A DNA stretch of 10,536 nucleotides from SABI01 sp964453215. GTDB taxonomy: Bacteria; Spirochaetota; Spirochaetia; Sphaerochaetales; Sphaerochaetaceae. The stretch covers positions 1-10,536 of the forward strand of contig CAYVRR010000069.1 in the NCBI GenBank assembly GCA_964453215.1, written 5' to 3'. A program made the position numbers and the translations under genes. Shown in pieces: positions 1 to 6,609 of this stretch. Below the pieces are notes generated by a model. The model saw nothing but the letters and a program-made list of their open reading frames with translations. It was not told where the DNA came from and searched no databases. Numbering within the stretch: position 1 is the stretch's first letter; the number at the start of each line of letters is the position of its first letter.

Positions 1-4
1 CTGT

Positions 5-76
5 TGGGCGATACAAGATTTGAACTTGTGACTTCTACCACGTCAAGGTAGCACTCTCCCACTGAGTTAATCGCCC
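5..76 (-). tRNA. tRNA-Val (anticodon GAC)
   Basis: Read on the minus strand, 72 nt fold into a complete cloverleaf. The acceptor stem is GGGCGAT/ATCGCCC and the D stem ACTC/GAGT. The anticodon stem is CTACC/GGTAG with loop TTGACGT, giving anticodon GAC (codon GUC, valine). The variable loop has 5 nt, and the T stem is ACAAG/CTTGT with a TTCAAAT loop. The discriminator is A. The next bases are ACA rather than CCA, so the 3' CCA must be added by tRNA nucleotidyltransferase. All stems pair without mismatches. Other tRNAs could lie 3' of it, beyond the window edge. Confidence 0.97.
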
Positions 77-91
77 ATAGATTGCTTTGCA

Positions 92-120
92 ACTATACTA
101 AATAATGGGGGAGCTGTAAA
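92..120 (-). promoter_or_regulatory. sigma70-type promoter of tRNA-Val
   Basis: On the minus strand, TTTACA (115-120) and TATAGT (92-97) are separated by exactly 17 bp; each matches the consensus at 5 of 6 bases. Transcription would start near 84-86, about 8-10 nt before the mature tRNA 5' end. This is the normal arrangement for a bacterial tRNA. It lies back to back with the start region of the plus-strand esterase gene. Confidence 0.8.
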
Positions 121-141
121 GACCTTTTTCCTCTTTTGATG

Positions 142-147
142 TATAAT
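142..147 (+). promoter_or_regulatory. -10 element (TATAAT) of the carboxylesterase gene, leaderless type
   Basis: A perfect TATAAT ends 6 nt before the ATG at 154, so the usual +1 position falls on the A of that ATG. No Shine-Dalgarno sequence precedes either ATG 154 or the upstream TTG/ATG at 136/139. I see no good -35 at 16-18 bp spacing (about AAGACC). The hexamer is preceded by TTTGATG; the same 12 bases TTTGATGTATAA recur before the minus-strand gene starting at 9609. Confidence 0.55.
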
Positions 148-153
148 AGAGAT

Positions 154-1641
154 ATGAGTAGAGATCGAACTATTGTTGAAACTCCTTTGGGGTTAGTCAA
201 AGGATTGTATCGTGAGTCTCTTTATTCTTATCTTGGCGTTCCTTTTGCTAAAAGCTTGGAAGGTTCCCCTTTTTCACCACCTGTAGAGATTGATTCGTAT
301 CCCACACCAATTGATGCAACCAAGTATGGACCTCTTTGTTTTCAACGAAGTATGCTTCGACGTGAATGTGGATATGATAGTTTAACTTTAAATATTTTTG
401 CACCTGAGAGTGAAGAGAAGCTTCTTCCAGTTCTTTTTTATATTCATGGGGGTTCTTTCACCCATGGCTCTGGAAATGAATCCCTCTATAATGGTGAGAA
501 TCTTGCTAAAAAGAATAATATTATAGTTGTTACTATCAATTATAGACTCGGGTTGTTTGGATTTCTTGATTTTTCATCACTTGATCCCTCCTTTACTGGA
601 AATAACGGGGTTCGCGATGTTATTTGTGCTTTACATTGGGTGAGTAATAATATCTCTAGTTTTAATGGAGATAGTAATAACATTACCATCATGGGTCAGT
701 CTGCTGGTGGCACTATGGTAAGTGCTTTAGTTACCTTGCCATCTATTCGAAAAATTACTAACAGAGCTGTAATTGTGAGTGGTGGACCCACTCAAGTACA
801 ATCACTTGAGCTGTGTAAGAAAAAGAGTGAATACTTCTTAGAAATGAGTAACATTACTCAATCAAGTGAATTACTTAGCCTCGAGTGGAAAGAACTCCTA
901 GACTTACAAAAAGAATTTATTAAGAAGATGAATTTAGGAGCTGCTACCTTTAGAATTACTGTTGATGGGGAACTATTTACCCATACCCCAATAGAAGCCG
1001 CAAAGAAAGGGGAGATAAGAGACTATCCTTTTCTTATTGGAACAACTGAATCAGAAATGGGATTTCTTGCTATAAAAACACTTGCACGGTTTATAAATGT
1101 AGAGCAGATAGTGCAAGATGGCTTACATAAAGAGAGTGAACCTTTCAAAAAAGAACTCTCATTGTTATATGAAAAACTCTATGGGAAAGAGAGAGTAGTT
1201 CCTATGCTCTACACAGACCTTGTATTTAAACTCTCTAGCATATGGTTTGCTATCGCCCTAAGCTCTTATAATAACGTGTGGATGTACCGGTTCGACTTTG
1301 AAACACTCGCCCTTAAAATGAATAATATGAGAGCCTTTCATTCAACAGATTTACCCTATATATTTGGAAACTTTACCCCAGTAGTTGTTCGCCCCCTATT
1401 TCTTCTTCAATACAATATGGATAAAGTGTATGAAGTCTCCTCTTCTGTTCAAATAGATATTAGCCACCTTATGAAAGATGGTAGATTAGATTGGCCTATG
1501 GTGAGTTCAAATTATCCCGTACTTGCTCGCTTATATAAAGAAGAGCCTATCATAGGAAAAATGATAGACTCTTCCCTCCTCACTTTATATGAAAAATCAG
1601 AGTACTATCGCCTTTCTATGAGTGGAAAGACCCCTTCATAA
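154..1641 (+). CDS. Type-B carboxylesterase (para-nitrobenzyl esterase-like)
   Basis: Alpha/beta-hydrolase of the type-B carboxylesterase family, about 495 aa, the normal length. It should hydrolyse carboxylic esters; the natural substrate is unknown. The oxyanion-hole motif HGGSF is present. The nucleophile elbow is G-Q-S-A-G-G with Ser183, using Gln where many relatives have Glu. The acidic residue is probably Glu301 in GTTESE, and the catalytic His is 396 in AFHSTDLPYIFG. This is the order and spacing of the PnbA-type triad. There is no signal peptide, so it is cytoplasmic. I chose ATG 154 over TTG 136 or ATG 139 because the reading frame between them contains the TATAAT -10 element and because MSRDRTIVETPLG resembles the family N-terminus. 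It stands alone, divergent from the tRNA; no clear terminator follows it. Confidence 0.93.
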   Translation: MSRDRTIVETPLGLVKGLYRESLYSYLGVPFAKSLEGSPFSPPVEIDSYPTPIDATKYGPLCFQRSMLRRECGYDSLTLNIFAPESEEKLLPVLFYIHGGSFTHGSGNESLYNGENLAKKNNIIVVTINYRLGLFGFLDFSSLDPSFTGNNGVRDVICALHWVSNNISSFNGDSNNITIMGQSAGGTMVSALVTLPSIRKITNRAVIVSGGPTQVQSLELCKKKSEYFLEMSNITQSSELLSLEWKELLDLQKEFIKKMNLGAATFRITVDGELFTHTPIEAAKKGEIRDYPFLIGTTESEMGFLAIKTLARFINVEQIVQDGLHKESEPFKKELSLLYEKLYGKERVVPMLYTDLVFKLSSIWFAIALSSYNNVWMYRFDFETLALKMNNMRAFHSTDLPYIFGNFTPVVVRPLFLLQYNMDKVYEVSSSVQIDISHLMKDGRLDWPMVSSNYPVLARLYKEEPIIGKMIDSSLLTLYEKSEYYRLSMSGKTPS

Positions 1642-1718
1642 GGAACATCAATCTATTTAAGATAATTTTAAGCTCCATTTTGTATCAATTTCCCATAGGT
1701 TAAAAACTAATTATCGTA

Positions 1719-1724
1719 TATACT
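1719..1724 (+). promoter_or_regulatory. -10 element (TATACT) of the PLD-lipoprotein operon, leaderless type
   Basis: TATACT ends 7 nt before the ATG at 1732, so the expected transcription start falls at or one base before the start codon. The 20 nt before this ATG contain no Shine-Dalgarno sequence. The -35 region is weak (about TAGGTT at 17 bp spacing). The surrounding 90-nt gap holds no convincing terminator for the upstream esterase gene. Confidence 0.45.
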
Positions 1725-1731
1725 TATTTTC

Positions 1732-3021
1732 ATGAATTTTTCTAAAGTAAGGCTTTATATAACTTTTTTTATACTCATTACCTCTATATTTCTTACGAGC
1801 TGCCACACAGTAGGCCCCTTAGAAGAACATCAGCAACAATACACCTCAATGGAGTCTTTTTTTATAGATAAAGGATATCCCTCTTTTGATACAACAACAC
1901 CCGAATTCTTCTACACCGGAAGAGATTGGAATGCAAAGAGTTTAGCCCTCATTGAAGAAGCCAAAGAGAGTATCATCCTCTCCACTTTCCTTGGAGTTAC
2001 GGATATCTCTACAGTTGAAGTTTGGCAAGCTCTAGCAAACAAAGCAGCTAGTGGTGTAAAGGTCTATGTAATAATTGACTCATCATCAAACATACAAGTA
2101 TTTCCACACTCCAGGGAAGTAGTTCAATCAGCTTTTATATACCTCAAAGAATTAGGGGTAAATTTTGTTGAGTATAATTCAATGAGTGTAAGTAACATCT
2201 TTTTTCTTCCTTCCCTCTTAGATCGTGATCACAGAAAGTATTGGGTAATTGATTCATCTATTGTAGCTGTTGGTGGCATCAATATAAATCACACATCATT
2301 AAATCACCCAAAGGGATTAGGGAATATCGATGTCATGGGAGTTGTAACAAGTCCCTCCTTAGCACACTACATTACATCCCTCTTTGTAGAGACCTATAAT
2401 AGATATTCACCCACCCATATCTCATTACACGATTTTTCGTATCAGGATGAGTCTTTTTCTAAAGATCAACAATTACATACAGCATGGGCTTTTGACCACT
2501 ATTATCAACAAAGAAGTGTAATAAAAGATATGTTTGATGCATTTGCTTTTGTTGCAGAAGAAGAAATTTGGATGGTGCAGGGATATAGCTTTTTATCTCC
2601 AGCTCTTATCAAGCGAATACAATATATGCTTGAAAGGGGAGTGAAGGTGAACTTCATCCTTTCAAAGTATGCAACTCAGGAAAAATATGAGAAAGCTTCG
2701 TTCTACAGTATTGTAGATTTATTAGAAGCTGGGGCTACTGTCTACGTATATGATTCTCCAGAAAAAGCATTCTTACACCAAAAAGTGATTGTTGCAGATA
2801 ATAGATACTCATCTTTTGGTAGTGCTAACTATAACTTTAGATCACACACCATTAGTCGAGAGCTTAACCTCGTATATGATGATGAAGAAATTGCCTCTAA
2901 TCTCATGACATTTATTGATTCCCTTATAGAAAATTCCACAAAAGTTGATCTAGAATATGCTAAAGAGTTTAGAACATTCTCCTATTTTCTTACAAATCTC
3001 ATTATGCAGGTGTGGGGGTAG
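1732..3021 (+). CDS. Phospholipase D-fold lipoprotein (cardiolipin synthase-like)
   Basis: 429-aa PLD-superfamily protein with two HKD motifs. The first is H167-x-K169-x4-D174 followed by GGININ. The second is H349-x-K351-x4-D356 followed by GSANYN. Two such motifs form one active site for phosphodiester hydrolysis or phosphatidyl transfer, as in cardiolipin synthases and PLDc_2 proteins. The N-terminus has basic residues, a hydrophobic stretch (about 8-20) and lipobox L-T-S-C with Cys24. It is therefore predicted to be a lipoprotein facing the periplasm, unlike classical cardiolipin synthases, which have two transmembrane helices. The substrate (phospholipid, or possibly nucleic acid) is not shown by sequence. 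The start is fixed by the signal peptide, although no Shine-Dalgarno is visible. It is the first gene of an operon with two small exported proteins, the next starting 5 nt after its stop. Confidence 0.92.
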   Translation: MNFSKVRLYITFFILITSIFLTSCHTVGPLEEHQQQYTSMESFFIDKGYPSFDTTTPEFFYTGRDWNAKSLALIEEAKESIILSTFLGVTDISTVEVWQALANKAASGVKVYVIIDSSSNIQVFPHSREVVQSAFIYLKELGVNFVEYNSMSVSNIFFLPSLLDRDHRKYWVIDSSIVAVGGININHTSLNHPKGLGNIDVMGVVTSPSLAHYITSLFVETYNRYSPTHISLHDFSYQDESFSKDQQLHTAWAFDHYYQQRSVIKDMFDAFAFVAEEEIWMVQGYSFLSPALIKRIQYMLERGVKVNFILSKYATQEKYEKASFYSIVDLLEAGATVYVYDSPEKAFLHQKVIVADNRYSSFGSANYNFRSHTISRELNLVYDDEEIASNLMTFIDSLIENSTKVDLEYAKEFRTFSYFLTNLIMQVWG

Positions 3022-3026
3022 GATTG

Positions 3027-3545
3027 ATGAAGAAGTTTGCTATTACCCTTATATTCTCTATCATCCTATCTACCTCACTTTTTAGTTCCCCTTGGAGTGG
3101 GGGATATAAAGTGAGTTTGAGTGGATACCACACTGATGCTATTACCCAAAGTGAACATGTTGACCTCCACCTTATCTATTCACCACACCTTACGAGCAAT
3201 TCAGCTATTACACTCCATGGGGGCTATGCTTTTTCTTCCCTCTTTTACCCTGTAACACACTCTCTCACAGCAGGGCTCTCTTATGGTCATGTGATAGCGC
3301 AAAACCATATTCTTGAATCAATACTCATCCGAGATAGCTCCCTGTGGGCACACCTTGATATAAGTATTATGAGAGTGTTCTCATCCCCTCACTCAACATA
3401 TATTAACTTCTCGCTTTCTCCTTTTAGCCTCTTTTTTGGGGATAAGTTTATTACAGTTGGATCTATTATTCTTACCTATAATATCGATATTCAAGAATTA
3501 GACTGGGGAGTCAAACTCCTTGAAGTCACAATGTATTTGTGGTGA
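3027..3545 (+). CDS. Small exported protein, probable outer-membrane beta-barrel (first of pair)
   Basis: 172-aa protein of unrecognised family. A signal peptide is evident: MKKF, a hydrophobic run to about residue 18, then SLFSSPWSG. The rest is alternating polar and hydrophobic residues rich in Ser, Tyr, His and Leu, with many short beta-strand-like segments. It ends in Tyr-Leu-Trp; a terminal aromatic residue is typical of outer-membrane barrel strands. ATG 3027 is preferred over GTG 3012. It lies 5 nt after the upstream stop, has TAGGA just before it, and opens directly with the signal peptide. Its position between a PLD lipoprotein and a similar-sized exported protein suggests an envelope role. 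Function is unknown. Confidence 0.8.
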   Translation: MKKFAITLIFSIILSTSLFSSPWSGGYKVSLSGYHTDAITQSEHVDLHLIYSPHLTSNSAITLHGGYAFSSLFYPVTHSLTAGLSYGHVIAQNHILESILIRDSSLWAHLDISIMRVFSSPHSTYINFSLSPFSLFFGDKFITVGSIILTYNIDIQELDWGVKLLEVTMYLW

Positions 3546-3553
3546 TAGAGCAT

Positions 3554-4054
3554 ATGAAAAAAACAATTCTTATCCTAATGTGTATATCTCTTTTTGTGAG
3601 TCGATTAATTGCCCTAGAAGCCGGTCTCTCTATTGGAACTTTTAGTGGTGATTCTCACTTTACAAAAGGGACTCATGCTTCATTTGGATTTGTGAGTGGA
3701 GTCACTCCTCGAATAGAATTTGAGAGCTCTTTAGTGAGTCAAATAACTCCAAAACCTTTTTCGAATCTAAAATTAAAAACTTCACTTTCTGTAGCCCTTG
3801 TTGCTCCGATGTATTACATGGGAGAAAGAGACGCGTTGTATGCTAATATATTTCTCGCACTCGGCATCATTCACTCACTCCCATTTGATGATGCTTGGGG
3901 ACCTTTTATTACCATCACTCCATTAGTGACAGGTGGACCACAATTCCTTAGAAAAGAAAGAGTTGCCTCTATCTCACTTTATTATGACGTTCCTTCAAAT
4001 AGTGTTAGTTTTTTCTTCCAATTATTTGTCCTTGATTTCTATTTTAAGAGATAA
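3554..4054 (+). CDS. Small exported protein, probable outer-membrane beta-barrel (second of pair)
   Basis: 166-aa protein, family not recognised. It starts MKKTILILMCISLFVS, a signal peptide with likely cleavage near LIALEAG. The mature part has glycine-rich, alternating strands (for example GLSIGTFSGD and ASFGFVSGV) and a closing segment rich in Phe and Tyr that ends DFYFKR. This resembles a small porin-like or OmpA-like barrel. ATG 3554 lies 8 nt after the previous stop. Earlier GTG codons at 3539/3542 overlap the upstream gene and would delay the signal peptide, so they are less likely. It is the last gene before a strong terminator. It is similar in length and layout to the preceding protein, but no close identity is visible by eye. 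Confidence 0.8.
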   Translation: MKKTILILMCISLFVSRLIALEAGLSIGTFSGDSHFTKGTHASFGFVSGVTPRIEFESSLVSQITPKPFSNLKLKTSLSVALVAPMYYMGERDALYANIFLALGIIHSLPFDDAWGPFITITPLVTGGPQFLRKERVASISLYYDVPSNSVSFFFQLFVLDFYFKR

Positions 4055-4091
4055 ATTTACTCTTAATAATTTGAGCAAAAGTCAAAAAATT

Positions 4092-4118
4092 ACCCATCAA
4101 TAAAAATGGGTGTTTTTT
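4092..4118 (+). terminator. Intrinsic terminator closing the PLD/beta-barrel operon
   Basis: A perfect 6-bp stem, ACCCAT (4092-4097) with ATGGGT (4106-4111), encloses an 8-nt loop. It is followed by G and then six T (4113-4118). It lies 37 nt after the stop codon at 4054. A-rich sequence on the 5' side (4084-4089) could also let it work weakly in reverse. Confidence 0.85.
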
Positions 4119-4153
4119 ATGTGAAAATAGTCTTATAAATCTAGCAATAGTAG

Positions 4154-4171
4154 AGAGTTACTCGTAACTCT
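4154..4171 (+). promoter_or_regulatory. Perfect 8-bp inverted repeat, candidate operator
   Basis: AGAGTTAC-TC-GTAACTCT is a perfect dyad of two 8-bp arms with a 2-bp centre; beyond one mismatch, two more base pairs match on each side. It lies 33 bp upstream of the -35 element of the ABC transporter promoter. No T tract follows, so it is not a terminator. The size suits a dimeric DNA-binding regulator acting on the transporter genes. The regulator is not in the window, and the dyad does not resemble the ARG box or any operator I know. Confidence 0.4.
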
Positions 4172-4204
4172 ATATGCAGATGGTAATTAATTTCTATAAA
4201 AGGG

Positions 4205-4233
4205 TTGAATTCACATATATTTCGTGTTATAAT
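4205..4233 (+). promoter_or_regulatory. Strong sigma70-type promoter for the amino-acid ABC transporter
   Basis: TTGAAT (4205-4210), a 17-bp spacer and TATAAT (4228-4233) give a near-consensus promoter. A TGT just before the -10 also makes it an extended -10. Transcription would start near 4240, about 25 nt before ATG 4265, leaving just enough leader for the AAAGGAG ribosome site at 4250-4256 and no room for a riboswitch. Confidence 0.85.
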
Positions 4234-4264
4234 AGCCTTAAACACATACAAAGGAGTAGAAATT

Positions 4265-5047
4265 ATGATGACGAAACAAGTATGGCGTAGTATGTCCTTA
4301 GTAGGAATTTTACTTATTGCATTATTGCCTGTTTTATTTGCAGGTGGGGAGCAAGAGAGTAGCAATACAATAAGCTTTGCAGGAAGTGGGGGATATCCTC
4401 CATTTAATTATATTACTGAAACAGGTGATGTAATTGGGTTTGATGTAGATGTTGCTACTGAAATTGCATCTCGATTAGATATGGAAATGGAATATGTAAC
4501 GACAAGTTGGGATGGGATTATAGAAGGTCTTCGTGCTAAGCGTTATGACGCTATTTTAGGAAGTATGGCAATTACTGATGAGAGGGAAGAGATGGTAGAT
4601 TTCTCAGTCCCCTATTATTACAGTGGTGCTCAGCTCTTTGTCTTAAAAGATAGTTCTTACCAAACAACAGATGATATAGATTCATCTATGGTAGTAGGTC
4701 TTGTAACAGGGACAACCTTTGAACAAGATGCCATAGAGCTTGGAGTCCAAGCTAAACTCTATGAAGATGATAACCAAACACTATTAGAACTTATTAATGG
4801 TAGAAATGATGGAGTTATTACCGATAGAGTCGTTGGTTTAAATGCTGTAAGTAAGATTCAAGGTGGTGATAAAGTTACCCCACTAGGAAGCGTCCTGAGA
4901 ACAGAAAGAATGGGGATTGCATTCCATGAAGATGCTGATGAATTACGAGATGAGGTAAATGAAGTTCTTCTTGCTATGCACAAAGATGGCACATTAGCTA
5001 AAATTAGTGCCACATGGTTTAACGGCGAAGATATTACCAAGGAGTAG
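4265..5047 (+). CDS. Polar amino-acid ABC transporter, periplasmic substrate-binding protein
   Basis: 260-aa family-3 solute-binding protein (SBP_bac_3) that captures an amino acid in the periplasm for the permease and ATPase encoded next. Typical features are GYPPFNY near residue 45, GFDVDVA (58-64) and the GSMAITDER block. Arg107 of that block is the expected ligand-carboxylate residue and Asp187 in ITDR the expected amino-group ligand. The signal peptide is residues 1-26, with cleavage expected at LFA-GGEQ. There is no Cys, so this is a soluble periplasmic protein, not a lipoprotein. The start is set by AAAGGAG 8 nt before ATG 4265; ATG 4268 is a near alternative. The TTG at 4205 overlaps the promoter and is rejected. 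The exact amino acid cannot be read from sequence. Confidence 0.95.
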   Translation: MMTKQVWRSMSLVGILLIALLPVLFAGGEQESSNTISFAGSGGYPPFNYITETGDVIGFDVDVATEIASRLDMEMEYVTTSWDGIIEGLRAKRYDAILGSMAITDEREEMVDFSVPYYYSGAQLFVLKDSSYQTTDDIDSSMVVGLVTGTTFEQDAIELGVQAKLYEDDNQTLLELINGRNDGVITDRVVGLNAVSKIQGGDKVTPLGSVLRTERMGIAFHEDADELRDEVNEVLLAMHKDGTLAKISATWFNGEDITKE

Positions 5048-5049
5048 TT

Positions 5050-5733
5050 TTGATCCCACTTAATATTATCCCGTGGGATTTAAGTGTCATACCATCGCGG
5101 TTTTTCCTCTTTAGTGAGGCCGCGTGGTATACGCTTCAAATAACCACACTCGCAGTCCTATTTGGACTCATTGCTGGTTTAATAGTTGCACTAGGGAGAC
5201 TTTCGAGTAGTAAAATACTCTCATCTCTTTCTAGGGCATATATCTTTTTAATCAGAGGAACACCTCTATTAGTGCAGTTGTTCATCGTCTACTATGGCCT
5301 TACAAGTATTGTAACTATAGACCCAATACCATCGGCTGTTATTGCTCTTGGTGTCCATAATGCTGCCTATATAGCAGAAATATTTAGGGGCTCTATTCAA
5401 TCAATAGATTATGGGCAGATGGAAGCAGCTCGCTCTCTTGGTATGAGTAAGTCAAAAGCAATGAGGAGAATTATTTTACCTCAAGCTTTTAAAAGAGCTG
5501 TCCCCTCATTAGGGAATCAATTAATTATTGCCCTTAAAGATAGCTCCCTTGCGAGTACTATTGCAGTACCAGAGTTGATGCTAAGGGGAAGGCAGATGGG
5601 ATCTTCAACCTTTATGTATATGGAGATGTTTATCATTGTTGGCATGTGGTACTTAATAATGACAAGTATTTTGTCGTTTAGTATGCGATCAATCGAAAAG
5701 AAGTTAGAGGTGAGCGACCGTGACAACAACTAA
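5050..5733 (+). CDS. Polar amino-acid ABC transporter, permease
   Basis: 227-aa inner-membrane permease of the HisM/GlnP family. Hydrophobic helices lie at roughly 26-48, 64-88, 93-112 and 188-212, with a further weaker segment near 155-175. The conserved RGTPLLVQ motif is at 69-76. The cytoplasmic EAA loop begins at Glu125 (EAARSLGMS, then ILPQA) and docks on the ATPase. The start codon is TTG, supported by AAGGAG (5039-5044) 5 nt upstream; this ribosome site lies inside the last codons of the binding-protein gene. The gap to that gene is 2 nt, so the two are translationally linked. With a single permease gene it probably works as a homodimer. The start overlaps nothing, but its 3' end overlaps the ATPase gene by 14 nt. 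Confidence 0.94.
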   Translation: MIPLNIIPWDLSVIPSRFFLFSEAAWYTLQITTLAVLFGLIAGLIVALGRLSSSKILSSLSRAYIFLIRGTPLLVQLFIVYYGLTSIVTIDPIPSAVIALGVHNAAYIAEIFRGSIQSIDYGQMEAARSLGMSKSKAMRRIILPQAFKRAVPSLGNQLIIALKDSSLASTIAVPELMLRGRQMGSSTFMYMEMFIIVGMWYLIMTSILSFSMRSIEKKLEVSDRDNN

Positions 5734-6523
5734 TGAAATTACTATAAAAAATAAACCACGTAAGAAAAAGAGTGTTCTAAAAAATGCCCCATTTTTACGT
5801 ATTGAAAAAATTAATAAATGGTATGGAGATCTCCATGTCCTAAAAAACATCTCCCTTGATGTGAAAAAAGGGGAAGTTGTGGTAATCATTGGAGCAAGTG
5901 GTAGTGGAAAAAGTACACTCTTAAGGTGTGTCAATTTCCTTGAATATACGAAAAATGGAAAAATCTATATTGAAGGGAAAAGAATTACTAAAAATGAGGC
6001 CCAACTTAACAAAACTCGACAAGAGCTTGGAATGGTGTTTCAACACTTTAACCTTTTTCCCCACATGAGTGTGGTGGAGAATGTGATGGAAGGGCTTGTT
6101 CATGTAAAGAAAATGAACAAAGAAAAAGCAAAAGAGAAAGCCCTTGGTTTGTTAGATCAAGTAGGACTAAGTGATAAACCTGATGTCTATCCAAGTATGA
6201 TCAGTGGTGGGCAAAAGCAGCGAGTAGCGATTGCTCGCGCATTAGCGATGGATCCAAAGATTATGCTTTTTGATGAGCCAACTAGTGCCCTTGACCCTGA
6301 ACTTGTTGGAGAAGTACTTACTGTAATGACCGACCTTGCAAAAAGGGGAATGACTATGCTTGTGGTAACACATGAGATGTGGTTTGCTAAAGAAGTTGCA
6401 GATAGAGTAATCTATATGGATGAAGGAATTATTGTTGAAGAGTCTTCTCCTTCACAGATGTTCACACATCCTACTAATGAAAGAACTCAAGCATTCCTAA
6501 AACAGATTCTTCCCTCGAATTAA
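5720..6523 (+). CDS. Polar amino-acid ABC transporter, ATP-binding protein
   Basis: 267-aa ATPase of the GlnQ/HisP family that powers the importer from the cytoplasmic side. All functional motifs are intact: Walker A GASGSGKST (58-66), Q-loop Gln108 in FQHFNLFPH, signature SGGQKQR (162-168), Walker B IMLFDE with catalytic Glu186, D-loop SALD and switch His218 in VTHE. The start is GTG 5720, supported by GAGGTGA 6 nt upstream, within the permease gene; the 14-nt overlap implies coupled translation. There is an extra N-terminal stretch of about 24 residues before the usual family start, rich in Lys and Arg (NKPRKKK). No terminator follows in the 86 nt to the next gene, so read-through is plausible. 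Confidence 0.96.
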   Translation: MTTTNEITIKNKPRKKKSVLKNAPFLRIEKINKWYGDLHVLKNISLDVKKGEVVVIIGASGSGKSTLLRCVNFLEYTKNGKIYIEGKRITKNEAQLNKTRQELGMVFQHFNLFPHMSVVENVMEGLVHVKKMNKEKAKEKALGLLDQVGLSDKPDVYPSMISGGQKQRVAIARALAMDPKIMLFDEPTSALDPELVGEVLTVMTDLAKRGMTMLVVTHEMWFAKEVADRVIYMDEGIIVEESSPSQMFTHPTNERTQAFLKQILPSN

Positions 6524-6609
6524 GAAGAAAAAAAAGTCAACAACATTACCTTAATACTCTATTTCTATGATACTATGTATATGTATAAGAAAAAGATAAG
6601 GTGGTTAGT

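Noticed and set aside
5..76. tRNA as an integration site for a mobile island
   Set aside because: The 3' end of the tRNA faces out of the window, no repeat of it is seen inside, and no integrase or phage gene is present.
4205..4264. Longer binding-protein start at TTG 4205
   Set aside because: The codons overlap the -35 and -10 elements and would bury the signal peptide 20 residues inside the protein; ATG 4265 has an ideal ribosome site.
4234..4264. Riboswitch or attenuator before the transporter
   Set aside because: The predicted leader is only about 25 nt and is mostly occupied by the ribosome site.
4141..4365. Minus-strand open frame of 74 codons
   Set aside because: It overlaps the promoter and signal peptide of the binding protein, lacks a ribosome site and shows no protein-like features.
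6524..6609. Separate promoter for the MBL-fold gene
   Set aside because: TATGAT (6566) and TATAAG (6584) exist, but neither has an acceptable -35; in such AT-rich sequence I could not support a call.
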